In this document: positions 34,601-42,962 of the stretch, piece by piece
How positions within the stretch are numbered: position 1 is the stretch's first letter
How the letters are laid out: each line of letters opens with the position of its first letter
NCBI GenBank assembly: GCA_002448305.1
Contig: DJWY01000020.1
Span: forward strand, 2,694-53,636
Source of the DNA: Selenomonadales bacterium UBA7018
GTDB lineage: Bacteria > Bacillota > Negativicutes > Selenomonadales > Selenomonadaceae
Direction: 5' to 3'
DNA: 50,943 nucleotides
Notes under the pieces: model-generated
Database searches by the model: none
What the model was told of the DNA's origin: nothing
What the model saw: only the letters and a program-made list of their open reading frames with translations
Translations under genes and position numbers: made by a program

Positions 34601-35696
34601 TTTTAGCAATCTCCAAAATTTTTTTAGCGATACGAGTAGCGGCTCCGTGTTCGCCGAGCTTTTCGCAAGCCGATTGCAATTTTTTCACAACATTAGCCCT
34701 ATTGTCAAGGATTTTATTGACTTCAGCGGAAATTTTTTGTGGCGTAACGTCATTTTGCAGGAGTTCGGGCAAAATTTTTTCGTCAGCGAGGATATTTGGC
34801 AGGCTGAAGTATTTTATATCGACTAAAAGCTTGCCGATTAGGAAATTTAGCGGAGCCATTTTGTATAAAACGACGCAAGGCAGGTTCAAAAGCGCGGATT
34901 CAAGGACGACGGTGCCTGAAGTAGCGATTGCGGCGTCCGCAATGCTCATTAAGTCGTATCTGTGCGCGGAATTTACTAATTTCACGTCGAAACCGCTAAC
35001 ATTTATCAAATTTTCGACGTTATCAGCGACTGGAAGGAAAAATTTAAAATTTTTGTCCAAAAATTTGGTCGTGGCGAGCATATCGTGCAAAAGAAGTTTA
35101 ATTTCCTGTTTACGCGAGCCAGGCATAAGCAAAATAACTTTATCGGACGGATTAACGCCGAAAAATTCCCGTGAATCGGCATTTGACATAGAATTTTTGA
35201 CGGTATCGACGAGCGGATTACCTAAAAAGAAAATTTTCGCGCCTGCGGCTTGATAAACGGGCAATTCAAAAGGAAAAATTGAAATAAAAGCGTCGGCGAC
35301 TTCTGCGCAGGTTTTTGCGCGACCTTTTCGCCACGCCCAAGCCGACGGCGGGATATAAGACAGAATTTTAACGCCAAATTTTTTCACGCGACGTGCTAAA
35401 CGCCAATTAAAGTCGGGATAATCGATTAAAATTAGCAAATCGGGCTTTTCGGTGCGAATAATTTCGGTTAAGTCGTCGAGGAGCTTAAAAATCCTGCGAA
35501 TATTGAATAAAACATCGACGACGCCCATAACATTATAATTTTTGTAGTTACGAACGAGTTTGACGCCGGAATTTTGCATAAGATTGCCGCCGAAGCCGAG
35601 AATTTCAGTTTCGGGAGCGATTTTTTTTATTTGGCGAGCCAAAGATGCGCCGTGAACGTCTCCAGAGGATTCACCGGCGGAAAAAAACAGTTTCAA
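34587..35696 (-). CDS. lpxB: Lipid-A-disaccharide synthase
   Basis: Joins UDP-2,3-diacylglucosamine and lipid X, hence the cell builds lipid A and has an outer membrane. I start it at TTG 35696 (369 residues), nine bases after AAAGGAGG, giving the family N-terminus LKLFFSAGESSGDVHG; the ATG-like upstream extension overlaps the promoter. Further motifs: FGGNLMQNSGV, LLILIDYPDFN, SYIPPSAWAWRKGR, LLMPGSRKQEI and ATSGTVVLESALL. Confidence 0.95.
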   Translation of the reverse strand: MKLFFSAGESSGDVHGASLARQIKKIAPETEILGFGGNLMQNSGVKLVRNYKNYNVMGVVDVLFNIRRIFKLLDDLTEIIRTEKPDLLILIDYPDFNWRLARRVKKFGVKILSYIPPSAWAWRKGRAKTCAEVADAFISIFPFELPVYQAAGAKIFFLGNPLVDTVKNSMSNADSREFFGVNPSDKVILLMPGSRKQEIKLLLHDMLATTKFLDKNFKFFLPVADNVENLINVSGFDVKLVNSAHRYDLMSIADAAIATSGTVVLESALLNLPCVVLYKMAPLNFLIGKLLVDIKYFSLPNILADEKILPELLQNDVTPQKISAEVNKILDNRANVVKKLQSACEKLGEHGAATRIAKKILEIAKNEEL

Positions 35697-35701
35697 AGCT
35701 A

Positions 35702-35716
35702 AAAAACCTCCTTTGG
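35702..35716 (-). promoter_or_regulatory. Hairpin covering the lpxB ribosome binding site
   Basis: CCTCC-AAA-GGAGG is a perfect short hairpin in which the Shine-Dalgarno GGAGG is one arm, followed by TTTTTT. The leader is only about 20 nt. Loop of three bases makes it marginal. Confidence 0.35.
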
Positions 35717-35721
35717 AGGCA

Positions 35722-35750
35722 ATTATATTGATTGAGCGAGGAAAATTCAA
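35722..35750 (-). promoter_or_regulatory. Promoter of lpxB-msbA
   Basis: Minus strand: TTGAAT (35745-35750), a 17-base spacer and a perfect TATAAT (35722-35727). The TTG start lies 25 bases further on. Confidence 0.75.
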
Positions 35751-35787
35751 CTTAAAACGAGTTTTGAGCGTTGAAAATGGGTTTTGA

Positions 35788-35934
35788 GGGCTGTTTGAGG
35801 GAGCAAATTACGTTTTCCATGTACATGGAATTTGTATGGCGTTCTGACGCGGCTTTTTTAAATGGTACAAAAATCAGGGGCGTTTTGAGAGCGTATTTTA
35901 CATTTTCCACGTACATGGAATTTGTAAAATGGGC
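35788..35934. repeat. Two ~57-bp direct repeats, each centred on a 16-bp palindrome
   Basis: TTCCATGTACATGGAA (35815-35830) is a perfect palindrome. TTCCACGTACATGGAA (35905-35920) differs at one base and has longer outer dyad arms (TTTACA...TGTAAA, 35897-35928). Centres are exactly 90 bp apart. Flanks also match (GTTTTGAG-AGC before, AATTTGTA after). They lie about 65-180 bp upstream of the lpxB promoter -35 box. The whole 35751-35936 stretch has no credible gene. Confidence 0.8.
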
Positions 35935-35936
35935 GC

Positions 35937-35966
35937 AAAAAAACCCCGCCAAGCGTTTGACGGGGG
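35937..35966 (-). terminator. Terminator downstream of the terD gene
   Basis: On the minus strand CCCCGTC pairs with GGCGGGG (one G-U) around an eight-base loop and is followed by seven T. Confidence 0.85.
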
Positions 35967-35991
35967 AAAAAATTTAGTTTGAAACGTTGAC

Positions 35992-36570
35992 TCAGACGTT
36001 TACGCCGTAATTCCTGCCGAGCGCGGCAAGCCCGCCGCTAAAACCGGAGCCGATAGCGTTAAACTTCCATTCGCCCTTGTTGCGATAAATTTCGCCGACG
36101 ACAACAGCCGTTTCAACGGAAAAATCTTCGCCCAAATCGTAGCGGATAAGTTCCCTGCCGGTTTCGTCGTCAACTACACGAATGTAAGCGTTTTCAACCT
36201 GCCCGAATTTTTGTTTTCTGGCGTCGGCGTCGTAAATGGTGACGGTGAAATCGATTTTATCGACGTTAGCGGGGACTTTGGAGAGGTCGATTTTAATTTC
36301 TTCGTCGTCGCCTTCGCCCGCGCCGGTGAGATTGTCGCCCATGTGCTCAACCGCGCCGCTTTTATGCTTAAGGTTGTTATAGAAGACAAAATCGTCATCG
36401 GAATTGACTTTGCCGCTAGAATTAAGCAAAAAAGCCGCCGCGTCGAGGTCGAAATCGAAACCGCCGTCATATTTGTTGGTATCCCAGCCAAGACCGATTA
36501 AAAGTTTCTTCAAACTGGGGTTACCCTTCGTCAAATCGACTTTCTGACCCTTCTGCAAACTGATTGCCAT
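35992..36570 (-). CDS. terD: TerD family protein
   Basis: 192 residues from the ATG at 36570, seven bases after GGGAGG. TerD proteins bind calcium and belong to tellurite/stress-response systems. Motifs are LQKGQKVDLTKGNPSLKK, GWDTNKYDGGFDFDLDAAAF, SDDDFVFYNNLKH, GDDEEIKIDLSKVP and the C-terminal GEWKFNAIGSGFSGGLAALG. Other ter genes (terB, terC, terE) are not nearby apart from the double-domain paralogue just upstream. Confidence 0.93.
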   Translation of the reverse strand: MAISLQKGQKVDLTKGNPSLKKLLIGLGWDTNKYDGGFDFDLDAAAFLLNSSGKVNSDDDFVFYNNLKHKSGAVEHMGDNLTGAGEGDDEEIKIDLSKVPANVDKIDFTVTIYDADARKQKFGQVENAYIRVVDDETGRELIRYDLGEDFSVETAVVVGEIYRNKGEWKFNAIGSGFSGGLAALGRNYGVNV

Positions 36571-36615
36571 AAAAATTCCTCCCAAAAAGTGTTTATGACC
36601 ACGCAAAATGCGTTT

Positions 36616-37812
36616 TTAATCCTTAGAACCGGCTCTCCAACTCAATCCCCAATCAAAAGCGCGATCCATTTGCTCAGAATCGTCGAAGAAGTCAACGATT
36701 TTCTCAACGCTGAAGGTTCCGCCGACATTTTCGAGCAAAGCGATAGCGCAAGTGTGTTTTTTCGAGCCGTATTCGTCCATTTTAACGATAAGTTCGGGCG
36801 AACCGGGACAATTTACGGTTACGACGCCTTTAGCCTCTTCCCAATTCGCCGCGCCGGAATAAATGAAGGTGAAAATTAAAATTCTGCGGATTTTATCGGC
36901 GAAATTGCCATTAACGCGAATAGTTTCGCCAGCGGAAATGGCTCCGGTGCGGTCGTCGCCGTCGAGAGCGATATAAGGTTCATAATTTAGCGAGCCGAAA
37001 TGATTTCCGAGAGCTTGAACGGCTCCGATAGTGCCGTTTTTGAGTTCAAAGAGGCAAGCGAGGTCTAAATCGATTCCGCCGCTATTATTTCCGAAAATAC
37101 TATCGAAAAAGCCGGATTTTTTCTGTTTAGGCTGTTGCCAATTCAAATTTATGACGATTTCGCCGAGTTTAGAGCCTTTTTTAGTGAGATTAACCTTTTG
37201 ACCCTTACGAAGTTCGACTTTTTTAGGTTGCGATTGAGTTGGTGGCGGCGGAATTATGATTTTTTCGCGCCGAGTGTTAATTTTTTTAGTTTCTGGCGGC
37301 GGAGGCGGATTATCTTTAACTTCAATGCCGAAATTATTACAAAGGGCGGCTAAACCTCCGCTAAAACCTGCGCCGGTAGCGTTAAATTTCCAATTCCCCT
37401 TATAGCGATAGACTTCGCCGAGCACAATCGCAGTTTCGACGGTGAAATTTTCGAGCGGGAAGGTTGCAATTTCGCCATAAAGGCTTAAAATCTTCAAAAC
37501 TGCGCCGCGAATCATGCTAAAATTTTGTTTACGGCTTTCGGCGTCGTAAATTGTGGCAGTAAGTGAAATTTTTTCGACGTGGCGCGGAATTTTATCCAAA
37601 TTGATTTCGATAGCGTCATTTTTATGGATAACGCCGCCTGAAACGTGATTTGTATTGCCGTAGAAGACAAAATCATCATCTGAGGCGACTTTTCCGTTAG
37701 ATTGAGTGAGAAAAGCGGCGGTATCGATTTCGAGCGCGGAATTTGGGCGTTCAAACTTAAAAACAAGGGAATTTTCGTTGAGCGGGATTTTTTGCCCCTT
37801 AGCGAGCTGCAT
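36616..37812 (-). CDS. Protein with two TerD-like domains
   Basis: 398 residues. The first TerD domain (about 1-165) has the acidic metal site SDDDFVFYGN and ends GNWKFNATGAGFSGGLAALC. A proline-rich linker (PPPPETKKINTRREK, then PPPPTQ) leads to a second, more divergent domain (about 200-398) beginning LRKGQKVNLTKKGSKLGEI with GIDLDLACLFELKNG and DGDDRTGA. Probably a fused duplication. It lies 46 bp upstream of terD and directly after the glycosyltransferase gene. Confidence 0.85.
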   Translation of the reverse strand: MQLAKGQKIPLNENSLVFKFERPNSALEIDTAAFLTQSNGKVASDDDFVFYGNTNHVSGGVIHKNDAIEINLDKIPRHVEKISLTATIYDAESRKQNFSMIRGAVLKILSLYGEIATFPLENFTVETAIVLGEVYRYKGNWKFNATGAGFSGGLAALCNNFGIEVKDNPPPPPETKKINTRREKIIIPPPPTQSQPKKVELRKGQKVNLTKKGSKLGEIVINLNWQQPKQKKSGFFDSIFGNNSGGIDLDLACLFELKNGTIGAVQALGNHFGSLNYEPYIALDGDDRTGAISAGETIRVNGNFADKIRRILIFTFIYSGAANWEEAKGVVTVNCPGSPELIVKMDEYGSKKHTCAIALLENVGGTFSVEKIVDFFDDSEQMDRAFDWGLSWRAGSKD

Positions 37813-38793
37813 TTATTTCACCTCCGAGAACTTATCGCGATAAAAATTCATAACGACGAACAAATAAGCGATTAACGGGGCGTATTTGCTGTCGGAAAAG
37901 GATTCGCAAATAATTTGGTAGAGTTGATAGCGGTTTAAATTCTTCAAAGCGGCTAACATTCCTGCTAGTTGCATTTTAACAAAAAAATTCGTGACATCAA
38001 AGCGGAAATTAGGATTTTGGTAAAAAAAATCGCCCGACATGAAGTCATTAAGGTAATCGAGACCTTTAACGAGCGGATCGAGCCAAAATTTTATCTCATC
38101 GGCGGGTTCGCGCTTGATACGCGACAAAGAATCGGTTCTTGAGCGGCAAATATAGAGTTGATTAGGGATTCGCAAGAAATTTTCTGCTAAACAAACGATT
38201 TTAAACGACCAAAGGACATCTTCGGAGATTTTTAGGTGCGGGAAGTCGATTTTATTAGCGATAAGGAAGTCGCGACGGATAAATTTCGTCCAAGGAGCCC
38301 AACCGTAGGAAGTTTTCAAGAAATTTTTGATACGAACGGAAATATTTTGAGTTTCGAGCGTTGGATTGATAATTTTGGAAGAAAATTTATCCCAATTAGC
38401 GGCGATAATGTTTTCGCCGGATAAAATAAAGCCGCGCTCCATGTACACGACATCAGCGCGAAAATTTTCAGCGTAATTGCAAAGAGTTTCGAGTGCATTT
38501 GGAATAATCAAGTCGTCATTATCCATAAAAAAGATATAATCGCCGCGAGAAAATTTTAAGCCTTCATTGCGTGGAATTGAAGCGTTGCCGGTATTGTTTG
38601 GCAGGGAAATAATTTTAAGCCGCCCGCCAAATTTCTCTGAAAAACTTTCTGCGACCGCGCAAGAATTATCAGTTGAGCAATCGTCGACGACAACAACTTC
38701 AAAATCCTGCAAAGTTTGGTTCAAAACTGATTCAAGGCAAGCGGCGATATAATTTTGTGCGTTATAAAGCGGGATAATCACGGAGACTTTCAT
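37813..38793 (-). CDS. GT2 family glycosyltransferase, first copy
   Basis: 326 residues with a GT-A fold: N-terminal VSVIIPLYNAQNYIAACLES, the nucleotide-binding VVVDDCSTDNS, and the metal-binding FFMDNDDLI. The C-terminal part (ISEDVLWSFKIVCLAENFLR) is shared with the neighbouring paralogue. Acceptor and sugar unknown; a surface glycan is likely. It overlaps the paralogue by 4 bp. Confidence 0.9.
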   Translation of the reverse strand: MKVSVIIPLYNAQNYIAACLESVLNQTLQDFEVVVVDDCSTDNSCAVAESFSEKFGGRLKIISLPNNTGNASIPRNEGLKFSRGDYIFFMDNDDLIIPNALETLCNYAENFRADVVYMERGFILSGENIIAANWDKFSSKIINPTLETQNISVRIKNFLKTSYGWAPWTKFIRRDFLIANKIDFPHLKISEDVLWSFKIVCLAENFLRIPNQLYICRSRTDSLSRIKREPADEIKFWLDPLVKGLDYLNDFMSGDFFYQNPNFRFDVTNFFVKMQLAGMLAALKNLNRYQLYQIICESFSDSKYAPLIAYLFVVMNFYRDKFSEVK

Positions 38794-39785
38794 TTTGCCA
38801 ACTCATTTCGAAAAAGATTGTTCATGACGAGCAGATAAGCAATCAGCGCGGGTTGCGAAGTGCCAACCTTTGAAAATTCGCGTAAAATTATTTCGTAAGC
38901 TTCCTGCGGCTCCAAGCTTTTGAAAGTTTCCGCCATGAAGTCGAATTGTATTTTCGCAAAGAAATTCAGCACAGCGAATTTAATAGGCGCATTCATCTTG
39001 AAAAAAATAATTTCGTTCATGAAATCGTTAAGGCAATCCACGCCGCGCAAAAGCGGATTTGTCCAGAAAAGTAATTCCTGTTCGAGCGAGCGATTTTGCC
39101 TTGTCATTGAACTAAAATTTTCGCGCTGAATATAAAGGGCAGTCGGCAAGCGTAAAAAGTTCTTCGCTTTGCAAAGGAGTTTGAACGTCCAGATAATGTC
39201 TTCAGAAATTTTTATCGCTGGGAATTTTATTCTGTTTTCGATTAGAAAATCGCGCCGCAAGAATTTTTCCCAAGGCGGCATTCCGATTGCCAATTTTAGA
39301 AATTTTTCTACGCGCTCGGAAAGATTTTCTGATTCCAAAATGGGTTTTTCTGAAGTAAAGCGCGGCGGATTCCAAAAAACTTCAGTTAAATTTTGTGGGA
39401 CAAGTTCCGCGCCACAAGTAAATCCGCGTTCCATGTAAACGACTTCCGCTTGATATTCTTCCGCGAAATTGTAAAGCGTTTCAAGGGCGTTATCAATCAT
39501 CAAGTCGTCGCTATCCATAAAGTAAACATATTTACCGCTAGCAATTTCCAAGCCAATATTGCGCGGGACAGCACCAGAACCGGTGTTTTCTTCTAAAGAA
39601 AAAACTTTCAATCGTCCGCCAAATTTCTCAAGATAACTTTCGACAATCGCAAGGCTTGAATCCGTTGAGCAATCGTCAACCACGATAACTTCAAAATCTG
39701 TGAACGTTTGAATTAACAAACTTTCCAAGCAGACAGCAAGATATTTTTCATCGTTGTAAAGCGGAATAATCACAGAGACTTTCAT
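38790..39785 (-). CDS. GT2 family glycosyltransferase, second copy
   Basis: 331 residues, paralogous to its downstream neighbour over the whole length: VSVIIPLYNDEKYLAVCLES, VVVDDCSTDSSLA, YFMDSDDLMI, and ISEDIIWTFKLLCKAKNFLRL. The pair arose by tandem duplication. The gene follows the TIGR04076-like gene by 15 bp. Confidence 0.9.
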   Translation of the reverse strand: MKVSVIIPLYNDEKYLAVCLESLLIQTFTDFEVIVVDDCSTDSSLAIVESYLEKFGGRLKVFSLEENTGSGAVPRNIGLEIASGKYVYFMDSDDLMIDNALETLYNFAEEYQAEVVYMERGFTCGAELVPQNLTEVFWNPPRFTSEKPILESENLSERVEKFLKLAIGMPPWEKFLRRDFLIENRIKFPAIKISEDIIWTFKLLCKAKNFLRLPTALYIQRENFSSMTRQNRSLEQELLFWTNPLLRGVDCLNDFMNEIIFFKMNAPIKFAVLNFFAKIQFDFMAETFKSLEPQEAYEIILREFSKVGTSQPALIAYLLVMNNLFRNELAK

Positions 39786-39800
39786 TTTGCCAACCCATTC

Positions 39801-40331
39801 CTAATCAATTTGCAGAACTTTAAAATTGCCGACCGCCGCAATAATTTTCTCGTCGCTGACTTCGTGATTTCTATCCATGAAGACTTCTATAAAATTCTTG
39901 TCAGCGCGATAAACAACGTTGCTTACTCCGTCCAAAGTTTTCAGCGTGGCGGCAATTTCTTCCTGAACCTGCGCGGATGCGTCGACGTAAACAACTTTGT
40001 AATCAAGTCGCTCAATCCTGAAAATAACCGGGCGCGTGCCGTCATTGCAACAGGCAATCATCATGTGTTCATCATTTGTCCAGCCGCGCATAATCGCGCC
40101 GCCTTGCAACGCCGTATAAACATAGCGACTAAAACAATCCCACGCTTCGGAGCAATGTGCGCCTTTGCCTTGCGTCCAAAAAGTATCTTCATCGCTGTAA
40201 CGCTCAAAAAGATATTCTGCGCCAACTTCATAAAACGGACACGCGCCCGACTTCGGGTCAGCAAGATATTTTTCCTGCAAGTCGCCGAAAACTTTTTTAT
40301 CAATGACTGTCATCTTGCACTTGTACTGCAT
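39801..40331 (-). CDS. TIGR04076-like protein with a C-terminal ferredoxin-like domain
   Basis: 176 residues. The first ~105 (CKMTVIDKKVFGDLQEKYL, CPFYEVGAEYLF, EAWDCFSRYVYTALQGG, IACCNDGTRPVIF) follow the TIGR04076 pattern of conserved cysteines. The remainder (DYKVVYVDASAQVQEEI, LKTLDGVSNVVYRADKN) resembles a heavy-metal-associated ferredoxin-like fold without a CxxC metal site. Function unknown; redox or metal handling is a guess. Confidence 0.7.
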   Translation of the reverse strand: MQYKCKMTVIDKKVFGDLQEKYLADPKSGACPFYEVGAEYLFERYSDEDTFWTQGKGAHCSEAWDCFSRYVYTALQGGAIMRGWTNDEHMMIACCNDGTRPVIFRIERLDYKVVYVDASAQVQEEIAATLKTLDGVSNVVYRADKNFIEVFMDRNHEVSDEKIIAAVGNFKVLQID

Positions 40332-40370
40332 TTAACTCACCCTTACGCGATTTAATATAAAAAATAAATG

Positions 40371-40676
40371 TCAAATGAAAAGCTCCGTCACGAAGACAAC
40401 CGAACAACATAGCAAAGCAACTTTAAATAAACTCGCACCGAACCACGCCGCAATTATCCCTGCTATTAGCGCAAGTCCGCCCGAAATTTGCGACTGCGTG
40501 GCGTCGATTATTGCCGGAAAAGTCATAACCGCAAGCGTCACGTAGGGGACATAGTGCAGGAAAGAACGTATCGTTACGTTTTTTATCTCGCCGCGAATCA
40601 GCGTCAACGGCAAGATTTTTATCGCCAAAGTCACCGCGCTAGCAACCAATATGTAGATGTTAATGTCGTGTGTCAT
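40371..40676 (-). CDS. azlD: AzlD, branched-chain amino acid exporter small subunit
   Basis: 101 residues with four hydrophobic segments, starting NIYILVASAVTLAIKILPL and containing FLHYVPYVTLAVMTFPAI, the AzlD pattern. It pairs with AzlC to export branched-chain amino acids. It overlaps azlC by 4 bp. Confidence 0.9.
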   Translation of the reverse strand: MTHDINIYILVASAVTLAIKILPLTLIRGEIKNVTIRSFLHYVPYVTLAVMTFPAIIDATQSQISGGLALIAGIIAAWFGASLFKVALLCCSVVFVTELFI

Positions 40677-41386
40677 TTATTTTCCTCATCGTGTACTGGA
40701 AAAAGAATTGCCGCCGCGCCAGCTATCAAAATCGTTAAGATAATCGTTCTGTTGCCCGCTGAAATGTCTGGGAAAAACTTTTCGGCAAGGAAACTTAGCA
40801 GGAAACTTATCGCGACAGCTCCGCCAATAATTTTTTCCTTTCGAGCTGGCGGAATTATCACCGCTAAAAACATTCCGTAAAGCGCGACTGAAAGCGCACT
40901 AACTACCGCTGGCGAAAAAAAATACCATGCGATAATTCCACACGCCGTGCCCAGCGACCAACCAGGCAGAGCCGTCAACATTGCGCCGTAATTGTAAAAC
41001 GGATTTAGCCAACGTCCGCTCCGCGCTATTGCTATTCCAAAAATTTCGTCCGTCACGTCGAAACCAACAAAAATTCTGTGGTAAAACGGCGTATCGGGCG
41101 AAAACTTTTGGCTTAAAACCGTGCTCATTAAAACATAGCGCGCATTGGCAACGAACGTCATCATTGCGATTTCAAGGTAAGGCGCGTCCGAACCGATAAC
41201 CATAAACGCCGCGTACTCGCCCGCAGAGGCATTGTTCAGCAAGCTTAGAATAAATCCTTGCAACGGACTAAGCCCGACAGCCTTTGCGACAATGCCCAGT
41301 GAAAATCCTACGACAAAATATCCCAAACCAATGGGCGTGCCGTCGCGGAAGCCTTCCATTAACGCTTGCCGATTTTCACTCGTCAT
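40673..41386 (-). CDS. azlC: AzlC, branched-chain amino acid exporter large subunit
   Basis: 237 residues, polytopic. Recognised by FRDGTPIGLGYFVVGFSLGI, NNASAGEYAAF, ANARYVLMSTVLSQKF and GFDVTDEIFGIA. It overlaps azlD (4 bp) and the amidase gene upstream (11 bp). Confidence 0.93.
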   Translation of the reverse strand: MTSENRQALMEGFRDGTPIGLGYFVVGFSLGIVAKAVGLSPLQGFILSLLNNASAGEYAAFMVIGSDAPYLEIAMMTFVANARYVLMSTVLSQKFSPDTPFYHRIFVGFDVTDEIFGIAIARSGRWLNPFYNYGAMLTALPGWSLGTACGIIAWYFFSPAVVSALSVALYGMFLAVIIPPARKEKIIGGAVAISFLLSFLAEKFFPDISAGNRTIILTILIAGAAAILFPVHDEENK

Positions 41387-42017
41387 AAAAAGTTAAGCCG
41401 TCCTTTTCAAGTTGCTCCCGCAAGCCGCGCATAAAAATTTTGCCAGGGTCAGGCTTTTTCGCGTAGTAATCCGGTACAAGCTCAATGAAAAGTCCACTTG
41501 CCCGCGCCGCGTCCTGTTGATAGTGCCCAAAAACATATTTTATCGTCGGATATTTTTCGTGCAGATATTTTATCAATCGGACGTTCGCCGCGAGTTGTTC
41601 TTCCGTCAAATCTTCTTGCCCGTTGTAGCCGCCGATATTCTCAATTCCTATCGCGCAATGATTGTAGCCGATAGCGTGTCGCGCAAAATTTGTTTCGGGC
41701 ATGAGCCGCCAAATCGTTCCGTCACGGTCAACTATGAATTGCGACGCGACGTTTAATCTGCCTTCGTCGTCGGGCATTTCTTCGGGATAAAAATATTTCC
41801 AAACTGATTCAAGCGTACCGCCCGCCGTCCAGTGCACTATGACTGCTTGCGGAATTATTTCGCGATAAATTTTCCCGTAGTGCTTGAGCGTGTATTCATC
41901 AACTAGTTCATCGCGGTGCGCCGTCCACAGAATAAATTTGTCGGTAAAAATTTCTTCCGCGCAGGCTGACGAACTAATCAGCAAAGTCGCCGCGCAGATT
42001 AATAAAAATTTTTTCAT
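41376..42017 (-). CDS. Secreted N-acetylmuramoyl-L-alanine amidase (amidase_2 type)
   Basis: 213 residues. A signal peptide (MKKFLLICAATLLISSSACA) is followed by a zinc amidase domain: AVIVHWTAGG (first His), FARHAIGYNHCAIGIENIGG (second) and YVFGHYQQDAARAS (third, with the usual Lys/Thr position changed). It would cut the stem peptide from peptidoglycan. It overlaps the lytic transglycosylase gene by 4 bp, so two murein hydrolases are coupled. Confidence 0.88.
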   Translation of the reverse strand: MKKFLLICAATLLISSSACAEEIFTDKFILWTAHRDELVDEYTLKHYGKIYREIIPQAVIVHWTAGGTLESVWKYFYPEEMPDDEGRLNVASQFIVDRDGTIWRLMPETNFARHAIGYNHCAIGIENIGGYNGQEDLTEEQLAANVRLIKYLHEKYPTIKYVFGHYQQDAARASGLFIELVPDYYAKKPDPGKIFMRGLREQLEKDGLTFYDE

Positions 42018-42949
42018 CTATACATATCCATAACGCGCCCGACATAATTTTGAGTTTCGAAATAGGGCGGAATGCCTCCATATTTTTTGACTGCGCCAGG
42101 TCCGGCATTGTACGCAGCGACCGCTAAGGGAACATCGCCGTCGAAGGTGTCAAGCATTTGCTTAAGGTACTTTGTGCCGCCGGCAATATTTTCGTTCGTG
42201 TCGTAAGGGTCGACACCAAGTCCTGCGGCAGTTTCGGGCATGAGTTGCATAACGCCGATTGCGCCGACCGGCGAAACTTCATCTTGATTCATATCGGATT
42301 CAGCAATGGCAATCGCCTTAACAAGTTCGGGGTCGACACCATAAGCATAAGCGGCTTGCGTGATTAAATCTTCGACGGACGCTGATTCTTCGGTTTCAAT
42401 CTGCGCGGGCGTCTGGTGTTGATTAATGTATTCGACAATGCCCTTGACGAGTTGCGGGTCGACGCCGTAATTATCAGCCGCTTGCATAATTAAATCTTCG
42501 ACGGGCGTAACTTCCGCATCTTTGCCGCTGTAATTGTCGTCGAAAACTTTATCGTCGCGGCTGGGAATCTCAATTTCGGTATCGGGAATATCAGCGCGTT
42601 TAATTTGTGGCGGCTGACCAATTTTACCGGGTAAAGCTTCTTCGCCGGGCAAAGTTTTCTGCGCAGGAGTAGCCTTTTCGGTTTCTTGAAGGGCTTTAGC
42701 GACTTTAGCAGAGTTTGCCGCATCATTTTCGTTGACGGGTTGATTTTGCACTTTCTGAACGTCATTAACTGCTTGGGTGGGCTTGACGGCGAATTTAGCT
42801 TGCTTAGCAATTTCGCGCTCCAACGTCGTTTGAAAGTCGCCGCCAACGCCTACCATGCCAATTTTTTCTTCAATCTCGGCGATACGCCTTTTAATTTGGT
42901 CTATGCGCTTTGTCATCTCAACGCGCTCTACGCCTTGAATCTCAATCAA
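42014..42949 (-). CDS. SLT-type lytic transglycosylase with an internal repeat
   Basis: 311 residues. N-terminal coiled coil (RIDQIKRRIAEIEEKIG), a long proline/alanine-rich linker, then a C-terminal SLT domain: ELVKAIAIAESDMNQ with the catalytic Glu, PVGAIGVMQLMPETA, NENIAGGTKYLKQML and AVAAYNAGPGAV. The first 30 residues of the SLT domain are duplicated just upstream (VEDLIMQAADNYGVDPQLVK against VEDLITQAAYAYGVDPELVK). No signal peptide is visible. It lies after fliJ and may act in flagellar rod passage through murein. Confidence 0.88.
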   Translation of the reverse strand: MIEIQGVERVEMTKRIDQIKRRIAEIEEKIGMVGVGGDFQTTLEREIAKQAKFAVKPTQAVNDVQKVQNQPVNENDAANSAKVAKALQETEKATPAQKTLPGEEALPGKIGQPPQIKRADIPDTEIEIPSRDDKVFDDNYSGKDAEVTPVEDLIMQAADNYGVDPQLVKGIVEYINQHQTPAQIETEESASVEDLITQAAYAYGVDPELVKAIAIAESDMNQDEVSPVGAIGVMQLMPETAAGLGVDPYDTNENIAGGTKYLKQMLDTFDGDVPLAVAAYNAGPGAVKKYGGIPPYFETQNYVGRVMDMYR

Positions 42950-42962
42950 AATTTTTCACTCC

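Noticed and set aside
35788..35934. Possible CRISPR array
   Set aside because: Only two repeat copies, one spacer-like interval, and no cas genes in the window.
35752..35977. Short open frames on both strands with repeated SMYMEFV- or SMYMENV-like peptides
   Set aside because: The repeated peptides are just the translation of the two palindromic DNA sites; no ribosome site is present.
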